Shown piece after piece: positions 41,121-51,765 of a DNA stretch of 64,000 nucleotides. Below the pieces are notes generated by a model. That model saw only the letters and a program-made list of their open reading frames with translations, was not told the origin of the DNA and did no database searches. This DNA is from Viridothelium virens. Taxonomy: Eukaryota > Ascomycota > Dothideomycetes > Trypetheliales > Trypetheliaceae. The stretch lies in contig ML991818.1 of the NCBI GenBank assembly GCA_010094025.1, positions 62,001 through 126,000 on the forward strand, in the 5' to 3' direction. The first letter of the stretch is position 1. Each line of letters opens with the position of its first letter. A program made the position numbers and the translations under genes.

Positions 41121-41843
41121 ATGAGATCGTCTAAGTTTTTGCTTCTATCACCTTTCTTCTCCGGCTTCAGCATCGCCTCCCAACTTTCTCCGTGTGGCGA
41201 AGATGTAACGTCAACCAACTGTACAGGCTCTCTTTCAAAAGTTCCGCCTTCTAGTACCATCTCAGAGTCTTCGACGTTCCCGAACGGACACAGCACGGTA
41301 CAATCCAATGACGATACGAGCAATCCCATCACAGGCTATTCGGAACGAGGTGTTCTCCGCACGGATTCACTAAGAATGGCTCCTAATGTTCCAGTCCTCT
41401 TCCCCCGATCAGCTAGTTCAAGTCCAGATCTAGTACAGGAGCTCCAGGATCTGCAAAATAAGATCCAACAGGATGAGGCCCATGGCGCACCCGCAAGTCA
41501 GATTAGCCAGCTACAGGTAGAAGAAGTGCAAGATATGCAGCACGCCGCTGAGGATCTATCTGCCGGACAACGAGCGAGCAAGGCAGGGCAAATTGCATCG
41601 ATCATCGCTCACCCACCAACTCCACCACCACCACATCATTCCTCCCATAATTTCATCTCTCTGCCAACCAACCCGCCATCTCATAAGCCTCCACCTCCAC
41701 CTTCAACACAGCCGCCATCGCGACCACGACCTCCCCATCCCACTCCTCCCCCTCCCCCTCCGCCACCACCACCACCGCCGCCGCCCAAGCCACGCGTGTC
41801 ACTCTGTTATGATGAGGCATCTTCCAAACCAACCCCCTGTTAG
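41121..41843 (+). CDS. Secreted proline-rich protein, 240 aa
   Basis: I do not recognise a family. The ATG at 41121 starts a plausible signal peptide (MRSSKFLLLSPFFSGFSIAS). The mature part begins with a short Cys-containing Ser/Thr region (SPCGEDVTSTNCTGS, with an NCT sequon). A helical segment rich in Gln and Glu follows (SPDLVQELQDLQNKIQQDE, then ISQLQVEEVQDMQHAAEDL). The last ~70 residues are Pro rich with Pro/His/Ser runs and about fourteen consecutive Pro. It ends SLCYDEASSKPTPC. Secretion plus a proline-rich tail fits a cell-wall or effector-like protein (inference). No intron is needed. The coding assignment rests on the signal peptide and open frame only. Confidence 0.5.
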   Translation: MRSSKFLLLSPFFSGFSIASQLSPCGEDVTSTNCTGSLSKVPPSSTISESSTFPNGHSTVQSNDDTSNPITGYSERGVLRTDSLRMAPNVPVLFPRSASSSPDLVQELQDLQNKIQQDEAHGAPASQISQLQVEEVQDMQHAAEDLSAGQRASKAGQIASIIAHPPTPPPPHHSSHNFISLPTNPPSHKPPPPPSTQPPSRPRPPHPTPPPPPPPPPPPPPPKPRVSLCYDEASSKPTPC

Positions 41844-42544
41844 TGATTGATTCCCGATCACTCAACGTTAAAGATTCCACGAGCAGTGGCTCGAAAACGC
41901 TCGTGCGCCTGTTGCGCTCCGGTCTTCCATATTCGCTATATCGTATATATTCTACGAATTCATTCTATTTCTGACAGCGTTCCTCGGATCGAGCTGTAGC
42001 GTCTCGCTGTTACGTGTTTTTCGGTACGATTGTTCCTCCACCCGGCTTTGTTGCCTTTCAAGAGATCTAGATAGTCTTACTACATCCTCTTTCCTTCCAT
42101 TGGGGCTGAATGTGTTCTGGAAGATAACATGCATGCGGCCTGGACTTGAATGCGTTCCAATATTTGGCACAATAATGAAGGAATCTTTGGCTAGATATTA
42201 TGATATCTGTCTGCAACTCTTACGTTCAATACCTTGCCTGCATCTACCATACCTTGTACCACAGGGTCGTTGTAATCGTGATGAAGGACAATGTAGCATG
42301 GGGCAAGATGCTACCCAGGCAATCCTTGAAATGTCTAGACTTGGACTACTTCGAGGCCGTTGGTATCATGGCCTTACACACAAGCATATTGCTCCTATAC
42401 GCAGCAGCATACTGTGCACGCTCTCTGTATGATTATTCTATACATGTCATTACGAACTCTTATGGTCCGAGCCTATATTACAAAGGCCAAGATGCAAGCG
42501 CGCAAGGCAGCCAATTCTAAAGAGCATGTGGAAATAGGCTAATA
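41844..42544. other. Convergent 3' intergenic region
   Basis: This lies between the secreted protein gene and the SDR gene. Nothing supported. Confidence 0.45.
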
Positions 42545-43421
42545 TCAGGGCGGCACCTCTTTGCCCTCCCAATCCCAGCATTTCCCTCTATCCTCTACGC
42601 GCAGACCGCCTACCACCTCTACAAGTCTTTCAGCGGCAAATTGCGGAGTGAAAAGCTTGTCTTCCTTGACATTCCCCCAGAACTCCTTGCTCAACCCCGT
42701 CTTCACTGTCCCCGGATGTAGAGCTATTGCCATTGCCTTCTCACCTGATCGCGTCTGAAGCCGATTATCAAAAGTCTTGACGAGCTGGTTTAAGGCCGCT
42801 TTCGAACTGCGATAGGAAAACCACCCACCCGATCGATTGTCCGTGATTGATCCAACCCGAGCGGACATTGAGGCCCACACCGCGCGTTGTGGCATAAAAT
42901 GGCTCTTGTCTGCCATGTCATTTGGTGATGACAAAGTTGTATTTTTGGTGGGCAGGAACTTTTCAAAATGCTTGATCAACAGGAGTGGTCCGAGAGTATT
43001 CGTACGGTAGGTGAGGAGAGCATTCTCGCCGTCAATTTGAGCGGGCGACTTTTCCGGGAAAAGGATGCCAGGAATGCAAAAGCCGAGATGCAGATAAGCT
43101 TCTTTTGGGTTCAGGTCAAGCTGCTCTTGGCAAGCAGACGATGCAGCCGCTATGGAGTCCTCATCTATGCTGGATCAGTCACGGTTTTATTTCTTAGAAT
43201 GCTACAACAGGGGTCTTCGTCATACCAGTGACATCCAGCTGGAGGACTTTGAGTCGGTCCTTGGCATCTTCATCGATCCCACCGAGGATACTTTGCTTTG
43301 TCTTATCTACATCCTTCCGTGTCGTTGCGACGATTGGTACCTTTGACCACTGGAGTAACAACCGGGCTAGTTCGAAGCCAATCCCTCTCGAAGCAGGAGA
43401 AACGAGGGCCCAGGGTTGCAT
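42545..43421 (-). CDS. Short-chain dehydrogenase/reductase, 271 aa
   Basis: Two exons (43421-43226 and 43164-42545, 816 nt) flank a 61-nt GT-AG intron (43165-43225). The cofactor motif is SPASRGIG (S8-G15), a variant of TGxxxGIG. Catalytic residues are S166 in WASMSARVGS, Y183 and K187 in YRSSK. LQLDVTDEDS marks the adenine-binding strand, and the C-terminal ALHPGTVKTGLS is typical of the sniffer/CsgA-like SDR group. It is cytosolic and NAD(P)-dependent; the substrate is unknown. It is the first of three minus-strand redox enzymes (with the FAD oxidase and the dioxygenase) that could share a pathway, which is inference from order alone. Confidence 0.9.
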
Positions 43422-44873
43422 CTTGAGATAAGATGGAAAAATAAGAAAAAGAAACACGTATAACCTACGACATGTCGATTTGTGTAATACAAAAAGTTGC
43501 GCCAAATGGCCTCAAGATACTATTTGAATGGCCGGGCAGTAATGCACGAGTGCACGTTCGTAGTCCCGGAGTTCATGATCACGATGTCTGATGCATTGGA
43601 AGAGTCGCGTCATAGATCGCGCCCTCCGCCAGAGCCCGAGTCTAATCCGCTCCGCTCGCTCCGCGGGGAGCAATCACGTGATTAGATCGTCGTTTCTTCC
43701 TCGAGGTCGCGACTTCGACCAAATGGCTCGAATTCAGGTTTTATTATGAACAACTTAACGCACAGAGCCGATAATCAGACGCTTAATACGGCATACAATT
43801 GCTGATACCTATGAGATTGCGGCGCTAGTAAAAGTTTTGAAAAATACAACAATTCCATTGAGAAACATGGGGCGGAAGCTAAGATCTCATACAAAATCCA
43901 AGTTCTGCCAACCTTTTGTCTGACTTTTTGCAACTTTTTTGGACTTATATTTTTTTGGATTTTCGGACAAAACTTTTTTTTCAATTTTGAACATAACATT
44001 GATTTCGCTCAAAAGCAGTAGTTTCATAGATTACGCCTTCGCATTATGAGCCTTGCCAAATACGTTGGTGTTGAGTTATTCCTATCGAAAGAGGGAAAAG
44101 GGATCGATTCTTCTTGCTTTGTATGGACGAAGGCCGATTTTACACCAAAAATGCGACCTTCGAATTTCGGAATCATTTTGGTACCGTTGGATAGCGAATA
44201 GTAGCCGTATTCCACACCTCTACTCAGAGATGCACAAAGTTAATGTTGATGGATTTACAAGGGAGAGAAATTAATAGGGGTTGGCGTGGTTGGCAAGTGC
44301 GGAGTTTCCCTCCACGCCTTCATAAAACCTCCGAGGACCGCCATACTCCCAACTTTCCTTAACGCAAGCAAAGATCTTCCGACCTGAACATAATTTGATC
44401 ACGACATCAAATAGCATTTTTGTATGCAGACCAGCTTTCGCAGTACATCAGAATTGACTGGTTGACTTGAAAGTTTGTCTTTCCACCAACGCCAACCGCA
44501 CGACCCTGGCTACTGCACAGTACATCAATCCCCTGAGCAAAGGCTGAGAAGAGACTCAAAAAGTGAGAGCAGGTAACGCATCCCCTACGTCTAGATCTTA
44601 CTGTTGCAAACAGCCTAGGAATATACCGGTCCTGTAATGGTGAGCAGAAAAGAACAATGGAAACTTTGAGTACGTCACGTAGGTTCACTATCTCAAGCAA
44701 GCCTTAGGTAGGTATCCAGGTATTATTGGATAACTGCGATAGGAAAATCATGTCAAATGTCTTGATAAACCCCGAGATGGCATATCGCAGATACGGAAGG
44801 AACTCGAATGATACACGCTCCTCCGCCGCGAATATTGAGGATGAACTCTGGGATTCCCAATTCATCGTAATCG
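43422..44873. other. Intergenic region with AT-rich, possibly relic, segment
   Basis: This gap of about 1.45 kb contains a GC-rich patch of CCGCTCCGCTCGCTCCGCGG type (about 43649-43668) directly before the palindrome ATCACGTGAT (43673-43682). An AT-rich segment with T-runs (about 43740-44300) follows. It could be a decayed repeat element, but no family is recognisable. No gene is supported. Confidence 0.4.
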
Positions 44874-46262
44874 CTACAATTTTCCCTTTAGCCCATTATC
44901 TTCTTCTAGGTCCTTCAACTCTCGTGTCGGGACAATTTTCTCATGTGCGCCTCTTTGAATCTTCCCGTCCGTGCCCGTCTTCCACCTCCATACTTGGTCC
45001 TTTTCGTTTCCATTGCTCAGACCTTCTAACACTCTGCAAACGTACGAACCAATGTTGGGCAGAAACTTGTAGCTATGGAAGCTACCTCCGACCGCAAAAT
45101 ACAGATTGCTTAACCTGGGATCAGGGTGCTTTGTGATCAAGTGGTCTTGACTTGGTGTCACCGCGTCCCAACACAGTCTCCAATGATCGGGCTCCTTCCC
45201 TCTCGAAAATCTCGGCATGGCCTTTTCGCCGATCACTTCCATAGTCTCTTTCTTCAGCTTCTCAGATACAATGAATTGACTTCGCCTTGGCGGTGCAGAG
45301 ATAATCTGTCCTGAGGAGGTGCGATAGTGATTCGAGAAAGAGTTCGCATTGGTATACTTCAGAATACGGCTCCTCTGAGATGGCGGAAGGACCTCGCCAT
45401 TAGTACCGTATATAAACACAGGCATGTCTTGCAATTCCCTCATTTCGATCAGGCCCAGGTGGTAGTGCAAGACGCATACTCCCGCAGCAGTAGCTTGAAG
45501 CTCGACTCGATCTTCGAACGGGATGCTCAAAGAGTCTTCCACAGGAGACATGAGTGAGCTTGTCCAGGCACCGGTGGCAAGCAGTATCTTATCTGCCGTG
45601 AATACGCGTCCATCCGCAACCTCTGCTCCTCGAAGACCAGTTGAGCCAAGAATGAGCCGCTTGACTTCGGAGGAGACATAGTTGACGCCGTTCTTTTGAG
45701 CTTCCTTCATCATCGCTTTGGTTGCAAGATCAGCATCGCACCACCCGCCTATGGAATTCCAATATGCGTCTTTGAGTCCATCAAGTTTCGTGCCTGCAAA
45801 CATTTTCTTCCATTTTTCCTTGGCTTCATTGTTCTCTGGTTGTGCCGCTTCCCGAGTACCTTCGCTACCCACCACGTCACTCAAAGAGAAAGTCGCTGTC
45901 GGATCTTTTCCTAGAACTTTCACGAAGTTCTGTTGAATCCTCTCATAATAATCAGAATCCCACTCATTTAGCGTAACTCGTCCACTATTATGATAGAATG
46001 GCTTCAGAAAATCCCAAGCAGCCCACTGCTCGATAGCCTCCAGCGCTAATTTCATGTACAGCTCATTGGTATAGTCAGCGCGGATAATCTTGTTAAGATC
46101 GTTACTTGCACCAGGAGATGGAGGGGTTGGAGTCGTATCGATCACAGTTACACTGGGTTTTTTTGCATTTTCTGAGAGAGAAAGGTGGTAGGCAGTGCTT
46201 GTGCCAAAGATGCCCGCACCGATGATCAGAATGTTAGGGTATTGGTCTGGACGCAACGACAT
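44874..46262 (-). CDS. FAD-dependent amine oxidase, sarcosine/fructosyl-amino-acid oxidase type
   Basis: This is a single-exon 462-aa protein of the DAO/MSOX superfamily. The FAD-binding motif is ILIIGAGIFGTSTAYHL (GxGxxG at residues 15-20). The conserved core LRADYTN-type NKIIRADYTNELY follows. The C-terminal FAD site shows LCWDAVTPSQDHLITKHP, where the Cys is the position of covalent flavin in monomeric sarcosine oxidase and amadoriases, and VGGSFHSYKFLPNIG. It likely oxidises an N-alkyl or glycated amino acid to give H2O2. The C-terminus LKGKL does not end in a clear SKL peroxisomal signal. It is flanked on the same strand by the dioxygenase (5' side) and SDR (3' side) genes. Confidence 0.85.
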   Translation of the reverse strand: MSLRPDQYPNILIIGAGIFGTSTAYHLSLSENAKKPSVTVIDTTPTPPSPGASNDLNKIIRADYTNELYMKLALEAIEQWAAWDFLKPFYHNSGRVTLNEWDSDYYERIQQNFVKVLGKDPTATFSLSDVVGSEGTREAAQPENNEAKEKWKKMFAGTKLDGLKDAYWNSIGGWCDADLATKAMMKEAQKNGVNYVSSEVKRLILGSTGLRGAEVADGRVFTADKILLATGAWTSSLMSPVEDSLSIPFEDRVELQATAAGVCVLHYHLGLIEMRELQDMPVFIYGTNGEVLPPSQRSRILKYTNANSFSNHYRTSSGQIISAPPRRSQFIVSEKLKKETMEVIGEKAMPRFSRGKEPDHWRLCWDAVTPSQDHLITKHPDPRLSNLYFAVGGSFHSYKFLPNIGSYVCRVLEGLSNGNEKDQVWRWKTGTDGKIQRGAHEKIVPTRELKDLEEDNGLKGKL

Positions 46263-47062
46263 ATTGCAAAGAAGTGCGCCAAAGAATGAAGGAACTAATG
46301 TTCTGCAGCTCGTGATTGTCCACTTACTTCTCCGCCGAATACACGTCTTTAAGGAAGCTGTTGTAGAATAGGTGCCCCTCTGCTTCTATCTAACCCTACC
46401 CCGCACTCGTCATTGTCGCACGAGAGTTTCCCCCAGCGTCCCAATGGTAAGGATTGGGAAGCTGTCCCGGTGTGAAAGTTTATGGTTTGCAGGGGCTTCA
46501 AGCGACTGTCTTCCAACGAAACCGTGGGGATGAGGGTGAAGACACTGAGTAAGTTATGAACACAGCATTGAGGTGTAGGCTACTTGAGCCAAATCCTAGT
46601 CGTAAGGGTAATTTCAGTACCGATTCCATTAGTCCACAGCTCGTTAGCTAGACTGTTACTAGGATATCTAGCCCGTCGATATCCGCCAATGTTTGCACAG
46701 TGTGGGAGGCATTGGGTAGTGCCATAAAGCTGCAGAGACCATGACGCCTAATGCATGGATCCGAGCCTGGATCTGCCGAGCTTGTACGGTAGCTGCCATC
46801 CCTGCTTAAAGACATGTGCCCGGTCAAACGCAGTTTGCGATTATTGAGCATCCAGCAAGCTCCGTTCACGCGATAAAGTATTGACGTTGTTCCGCAATAT
46901 GTACCCTATCTCATAGCAATTACAATACAAGCTCTCAAGCACTGTCACAACCATTACCTGTGTACACCGATTTGAAGACATTGTTTTCGTTGTGGTCTTC
47001 CATGCGCGCGTTTGCACATTCACGTATGAGCAATTCAGTCTTGTCGAAACCCAACACGTCGT
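46263..47062. other. Intergenic region, promoter of the FAD oxidase gene
   Basis: This 800-bp gap lies between the FAD oxidase start and the 3' end of the dioxygenase gene. No supported gene; short frames only. Confidence 0.45.
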
Positions 47063-48510
47063 TCATTCCAAGAACGTTTTGGGAACCTCAGGCCCCCAAA
47101 CGGCAAGAGCCTCATCACCAGCAAGCATATAGCCGACAGGGGTATTCTCGGTGACTAGATCGCCGTCCGCATAGTGCTCAACCTGATCACTCTTAGCGAG
47201 ATCTTGCTCGTTTCAATTTTCGCAAAAGGTATCTTACCATAAATCCGGATGTATCCCACCAGTAGTCGAAAATTTGACTACCCAGGATGTGCCTGCCAAC
47301 CCCCCAGACGCTCTTATAGCCCTTCTGAGCAAGCCATGCGTGGCCCAGATGCTGGGTATCGAGGTCGTGAATCTCAAAGCTGCAGTGATGGACGTGTGAA
47401 GTGGGGTTTCCAGACATGAAGAAGGAATGATGATCAACGGGGGTTTGCCCTCGATCAATATGACAGAAGGTAGCCACGACCTTGGTGCCCGACGGAGGCA
47501 GCGGTGCATCGGCGCCATTGGCGGGAGCTTTAGCAGGTGCAGCACTATCATCAGGGACGTAGAGAAGGTCAGTCGGGACGAAGTTGAAGGTATGAGTGTA
47601 CCATTCGAACTGTCTGTTAAAATTTGTAACGCAAATTCCGTAATGACCAAGCTATTTGACGAGTCAGTCTGGAGGGCTTGCAGCGGAGACGATACCCAGA
47701 CGAACATACTTTGTGAACAGCAGCGGGACCCGGATTGAAGCGTTGGAACTTGCGCACTCGTGGTTTTTCAGCTTCAGTATTTACCAATAGACTCTCTGGC
47801 TTTTGGCCGGCCGGAGCTAGGGTTTGTCCATATATCAGGTTGATGGGAAATCCTTCGGGATCTATTAGCGTAATGATATGACCTCCGCCAGGTGCATCCG
47901 TCATCTCCTCGATCTTTGATGCCCCTGGAATTAAGGCGGCTCTTCCATTCTATTAGCAAGATGAATCTCTTGTTAAGGCATAGAGGCTTACTTTTCGAGC
48001 TCCGCATAGCTCTCGACCTCGAAAGCTCCACCGAGGAATTTTTTCTCTCCCTTTTGAGCGTAGTACACATACTGATCCATCCCATAGCCACGAAACCATC
48101 TCTGATCATCTGTCTTCTTTGTAACTTGCATACCGAAATCTTTTCCGAAAAGTCAGAACGAATAGAGGGTAAGATCATGACAGCCAAAGGAATTACCCTT
48201 AAGGAACGTCGTAATCTCAACTAGATCAGGATGCTGATAACGCATATGTGCCAGCTTTACCAGTCGGATGTGCTTTGACTGATCTATCCCATGTCTTTGC
48301 TGCCATGTTGCACTACTCTCCTTCTCATTGCCATTGGCGACGGTGTCGGGAGCCGAATACCCATTGTTAGGGGTTTGCTCTCGACTGACGGTCTGTCCTC
48401 TGGCTTAGTAGTCAAAATTGGAGGAAGAGATTCAGAAACAGGAATATCAGAACAATCGAGACCAATTTACCTACGTCAGTGGTTATATCTGCTTGTTTCA
48501 TTTCATCCAT
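47063..48510 (-). CDS. Extradiol ring-cleavage dioxygenase (VOC family), 384 aa, six exons
   Basis: Exons are 48510-48471, 48397-48197, 48139-47992, 47941-47710, 47651-47238 and 47182-47063, totalling 1155 nt. All five introns (50-73 nt) have GT starts, though two acceptors (48398, 47942) were chosen partly to keep frame. Two VOC modules are seen. The N-terminal one has QSKHIRLVKLAHMRYQHPDL and DPEGFPINLIYG. The catalytic C-terminal one has LGHYGICVTN with H210, SHVHHCSFEIHD with H296, and MVEHYADGD with E347, the 2-His-1-carboxylate iron site of 2,3-dihydroxybiphenyl dioxygenases. It likely cleaves a catecholic ring. A ~65-residue variable N-terminus precedes the first module. It may act with the neighbouring oxidoreductases. 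Confidence 0.85.
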
Positions 48511-49270
48511 GTTTGATACACTGTTGCGTGAGGCTCAAGGTGTGAAGTAACAGACACAAGAAGACGGCGAGCAGCAAAAAAACCTTAGTGGATATTTAGT
48601 CTATCCAGGGACCGTCACCATGTTGCTTACATTTATTCTTCTAAGCAAACAACTGCCGTAGAGGCACGAAAGTTTGCCCCGCAAAACAATGGTAAGCTAC
48701 CGGAATTGAGCCGCGATGGGACCAACTTGCGATTTCATCTATGCATTCGTCGACAAGTTTAGAACGTCCCATGACAGTGGTGCCCTATAGCAGTGTCTTC
48801 GTACGCATGCTGATTTGAAATGGTTCTTGTAAAAGTGCAAGACGAGACGCGGTTTCCGGTCAACCGAGGGGCTCCTCGGAACAGTTCAGACCTCCGATCT
48901 AATTACCGAATGGTCCCTAGAATTAGAGTACGTGACGTACGCGCTCCGTGGTACATGCAGAAAGTTTATCAGGCGAAATAATTAAATCGGATCAATACAT
49001 TTGACAACCATTTTAATACACCATTGCAATTCACCGATGACTTAGCTAAATGATCATTCATTAGTATCATACGCAGATACGAACCCACGCAAAGTTCCCG
49101 ACGGAGTAATGATTACCTTAGTAAATGTGGTGTTCAAATTGCTATCTCCTTAACGTCCCCATGAGTTGCCTCAAGTAGAGGAAGCCCTTAGCTCGCTTCT
49201 TCACAAATCTCCCCATTGAGGCTCGCAGAAACCAGGAGACCAAAGAGAAGAATTGTCAAAGAATATCTAT
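48511..49270. other. Intergenic region upstream of the dioxygenase gene
   Basis: This is the promoter side of the dioxygenase gene. An AT-rich patch near 48975-49070. No gene was supported. Confidence 0.4.
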
Positions 49271-49335
49271 GCATCATTCGGAAATCGAACCCCTCCCTAC
49301 TGATTGAAAGGCAGTATCTGCTGGACCAACGATGC
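49271..49335 (-). tRNA. tRNA-like sequence, Glu(TTC)-like, probably a degenerate copy
   Basis: On the minus strand a 65-nt element begins GCATCGT and ends ATGATGC, which pair as a seven-base acceptor stem with one G-T pair. A perfect box A match follows (TGGTCCAGCAG), and a near-perfect box B is present (GGTTCGATTTC). The stem with loop CTTTCAA would give anticodon TTC (Glu). However, the D-loop is several bases short, the T-stem pairs at only three positions, and one anticodon-stem pair is mismatched. It therefore looks like a tRNA-derived pseudogene or a shortened tRNA-like element rather than a normal tRNA. Confidence 0.4.
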
Positions 49336-50270
49336 TGGCTGACGCATGGCAAGCGATTGAAGAGAGGATCCAATCAGGAATATATAGAACATTTTTATCA
49401 CCGCTTTCCTGCTGTAAGCATCACATCCATCTTTTCGAGCGGTCCTATCCCGTAGAAATTGTTCGATGATATGCACATTTCCCCTGGACGAAGACACAGC
49501 AATGTCTGAGCAGTCCGGTATCGATACTGGGAGGACCATAGCCGTACAGTAGACTGTAGAATACTTATCAACAAGTGCACACAACCCTGAGCGGATGGTT
49601 CACGTCTTGGCTGGATGCGGGAAGAGACGACACTCGGGCAGATAGAAACCTAAGCGAATTTGCCGAGACAGCTATGATGCCTAGTATGAACAAGGCGGAT
49701 GAAAGCGACTTGTTTGAGCAAATGTCTTTAGTAGATTGCATGTCACATGTAGGCAGCCATCTGAGAAGGAGCAAGCATTGTTTTTCTCTTCCCAATGTGA
49801 ACTTGGAGGAGCACCTCGCAGATAGCATTTTCTTGAGGTCAAGCTCACATTATGCACGATGAGTCAGGCGGAAAACGATTTGACTGGTGGAAGACCTGAT
49901 ACACTCGTAAGAGCTGACAGGCTGAGTTGAGACAACGAGACAGGCGAAGGCTTTCGCTGCATAGTGTGAGGGCATCGGACCGGAAGAATGTGGGTCCCCG
50001 CTCCGCGGCGAGGAAAGTTGCCACTCACGCCGCTGTTGCTCAGGCGGAGCGCACGGACCCATCGGCCACGCAGTCCCCTTTCTCTTACGGCGGCTGGAAT
50101 TGGAACGGTCATAACTTGCGTTCTGTCGCTTGTTTTTTGGGTGAGGGAGAAGCTACTTGCTGGCTGTTGCTGATTCCTTGGAGGCTGCCTAGCGCCTTCC
50201 CCCATCACCCCCGGTGCTCTTCTTTCCATTTTTCTCATATAACGCACACCCCCCACTCTCTGGAGTTGTT
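49336..50270. other. Intergenic region
   Basis: Frames of up to about 100 codons occur on both strands but overlap each other and lack splice or family support. The 3' part (about 49880-50270) is GC-richer and is probably the promoter of the histone H4 gene. Confidence 0.4.
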
Positions 50271-50427
50271 CTTTCTCTCCTTTCTTCCACCACATCTAAA
50301 GTCATCACGCATCGAGGGCTTTTTATCAATCCTCCATCAACAACTCATCGATATCTTCATCAAAAGTCAATTTTTGACGTTTTTGCAATCAACTCTTATC
50401 AAGTTTATCTTCATCAGTTAATTCAAG
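50271..50427 (+). promoter_or_regulatory. Pyrimidine-rich leader of histone H4
   Basis: A CT-rich tract (about 50271-50291, then TCATCAAC-type sequence) directly precedes the H4 ATG. CT blocks of this kind mark transcription starts of highly expressed fungal genes. Confidence 0.5.
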
Positions 50428-51045
<618 letters not shown>

Positions 51046-51765
51046 ACACTTCGATCGCCTCGCGCGCCTGCTCCTTGGCTGCTGGGTTCAACTCTTCTAT
51101 CGGCTTCATTCATCAGTAGCTTTCTCTCTGGGCGGCGTCATGGTGGCAACAAAGGCTTGATGGAAAGGCTTCCGGCATTTCTCTTGTTCCTTCTCAAGTG
51201 GCGTGATGTGTAGGAGTAGCTCGGGAGACGTGCAGATATTTGCGATTAGCTTTAGTTTGGCTCGACTAATAGCGCAATAGAATGACTGTTGTATTATGCC
51301 GACTTTCCTGTCAATGATGTTACTCGCTTCGTGACGCTTGCTTGAATTCCGTCTGATACTGGACCTCGCAGAGATGCTGCTGCAATCTTGATATGTATTC
51401 CCTGCCTAAGACAGACCACTGTGATACATAGCTCTATATCGAACCATCTGATCATTGCTCTTTCAAATGTAATTCATCGTCTTAATTAAGTAACATCAAG
51501 TATGTCCCCTATGTACGTTCATGCGGTATCACTAGATCTCATTACGTCTAAAATGAAACGAATCATTCCGCGAGGAATCCACCAAAGCAAACAGGCCCAA
51601 AAACCATTGCTAAGAGATAAGCCGAAAGGGGGTATGGCACAGACCGCGCAGCAAAAACAGAAATCACAAATCCTCGCGACTATTCCCACGAATACCTCTC
51701 CCGACTAAAACCGGCCGCTTTCCGTCTAAGGAAGTAAGAACGACACGCTTTCCTTCTATCTTCCT
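51046..51765. other. Convergent 3' intergenic region
   Basis: This lies between the 3' ends of H4 and the KDEL protein gene. Only untranslated-type DNA; a short frame (51502-51708) is not supported. Confidence 0.45.

Noticed and set aside
49568-49862. Overlapping frames on both strands upstream of histone H4
   Set aside because: They overlap each other, show no motif and no splicing, and lie in ordinary intergenic DNA.
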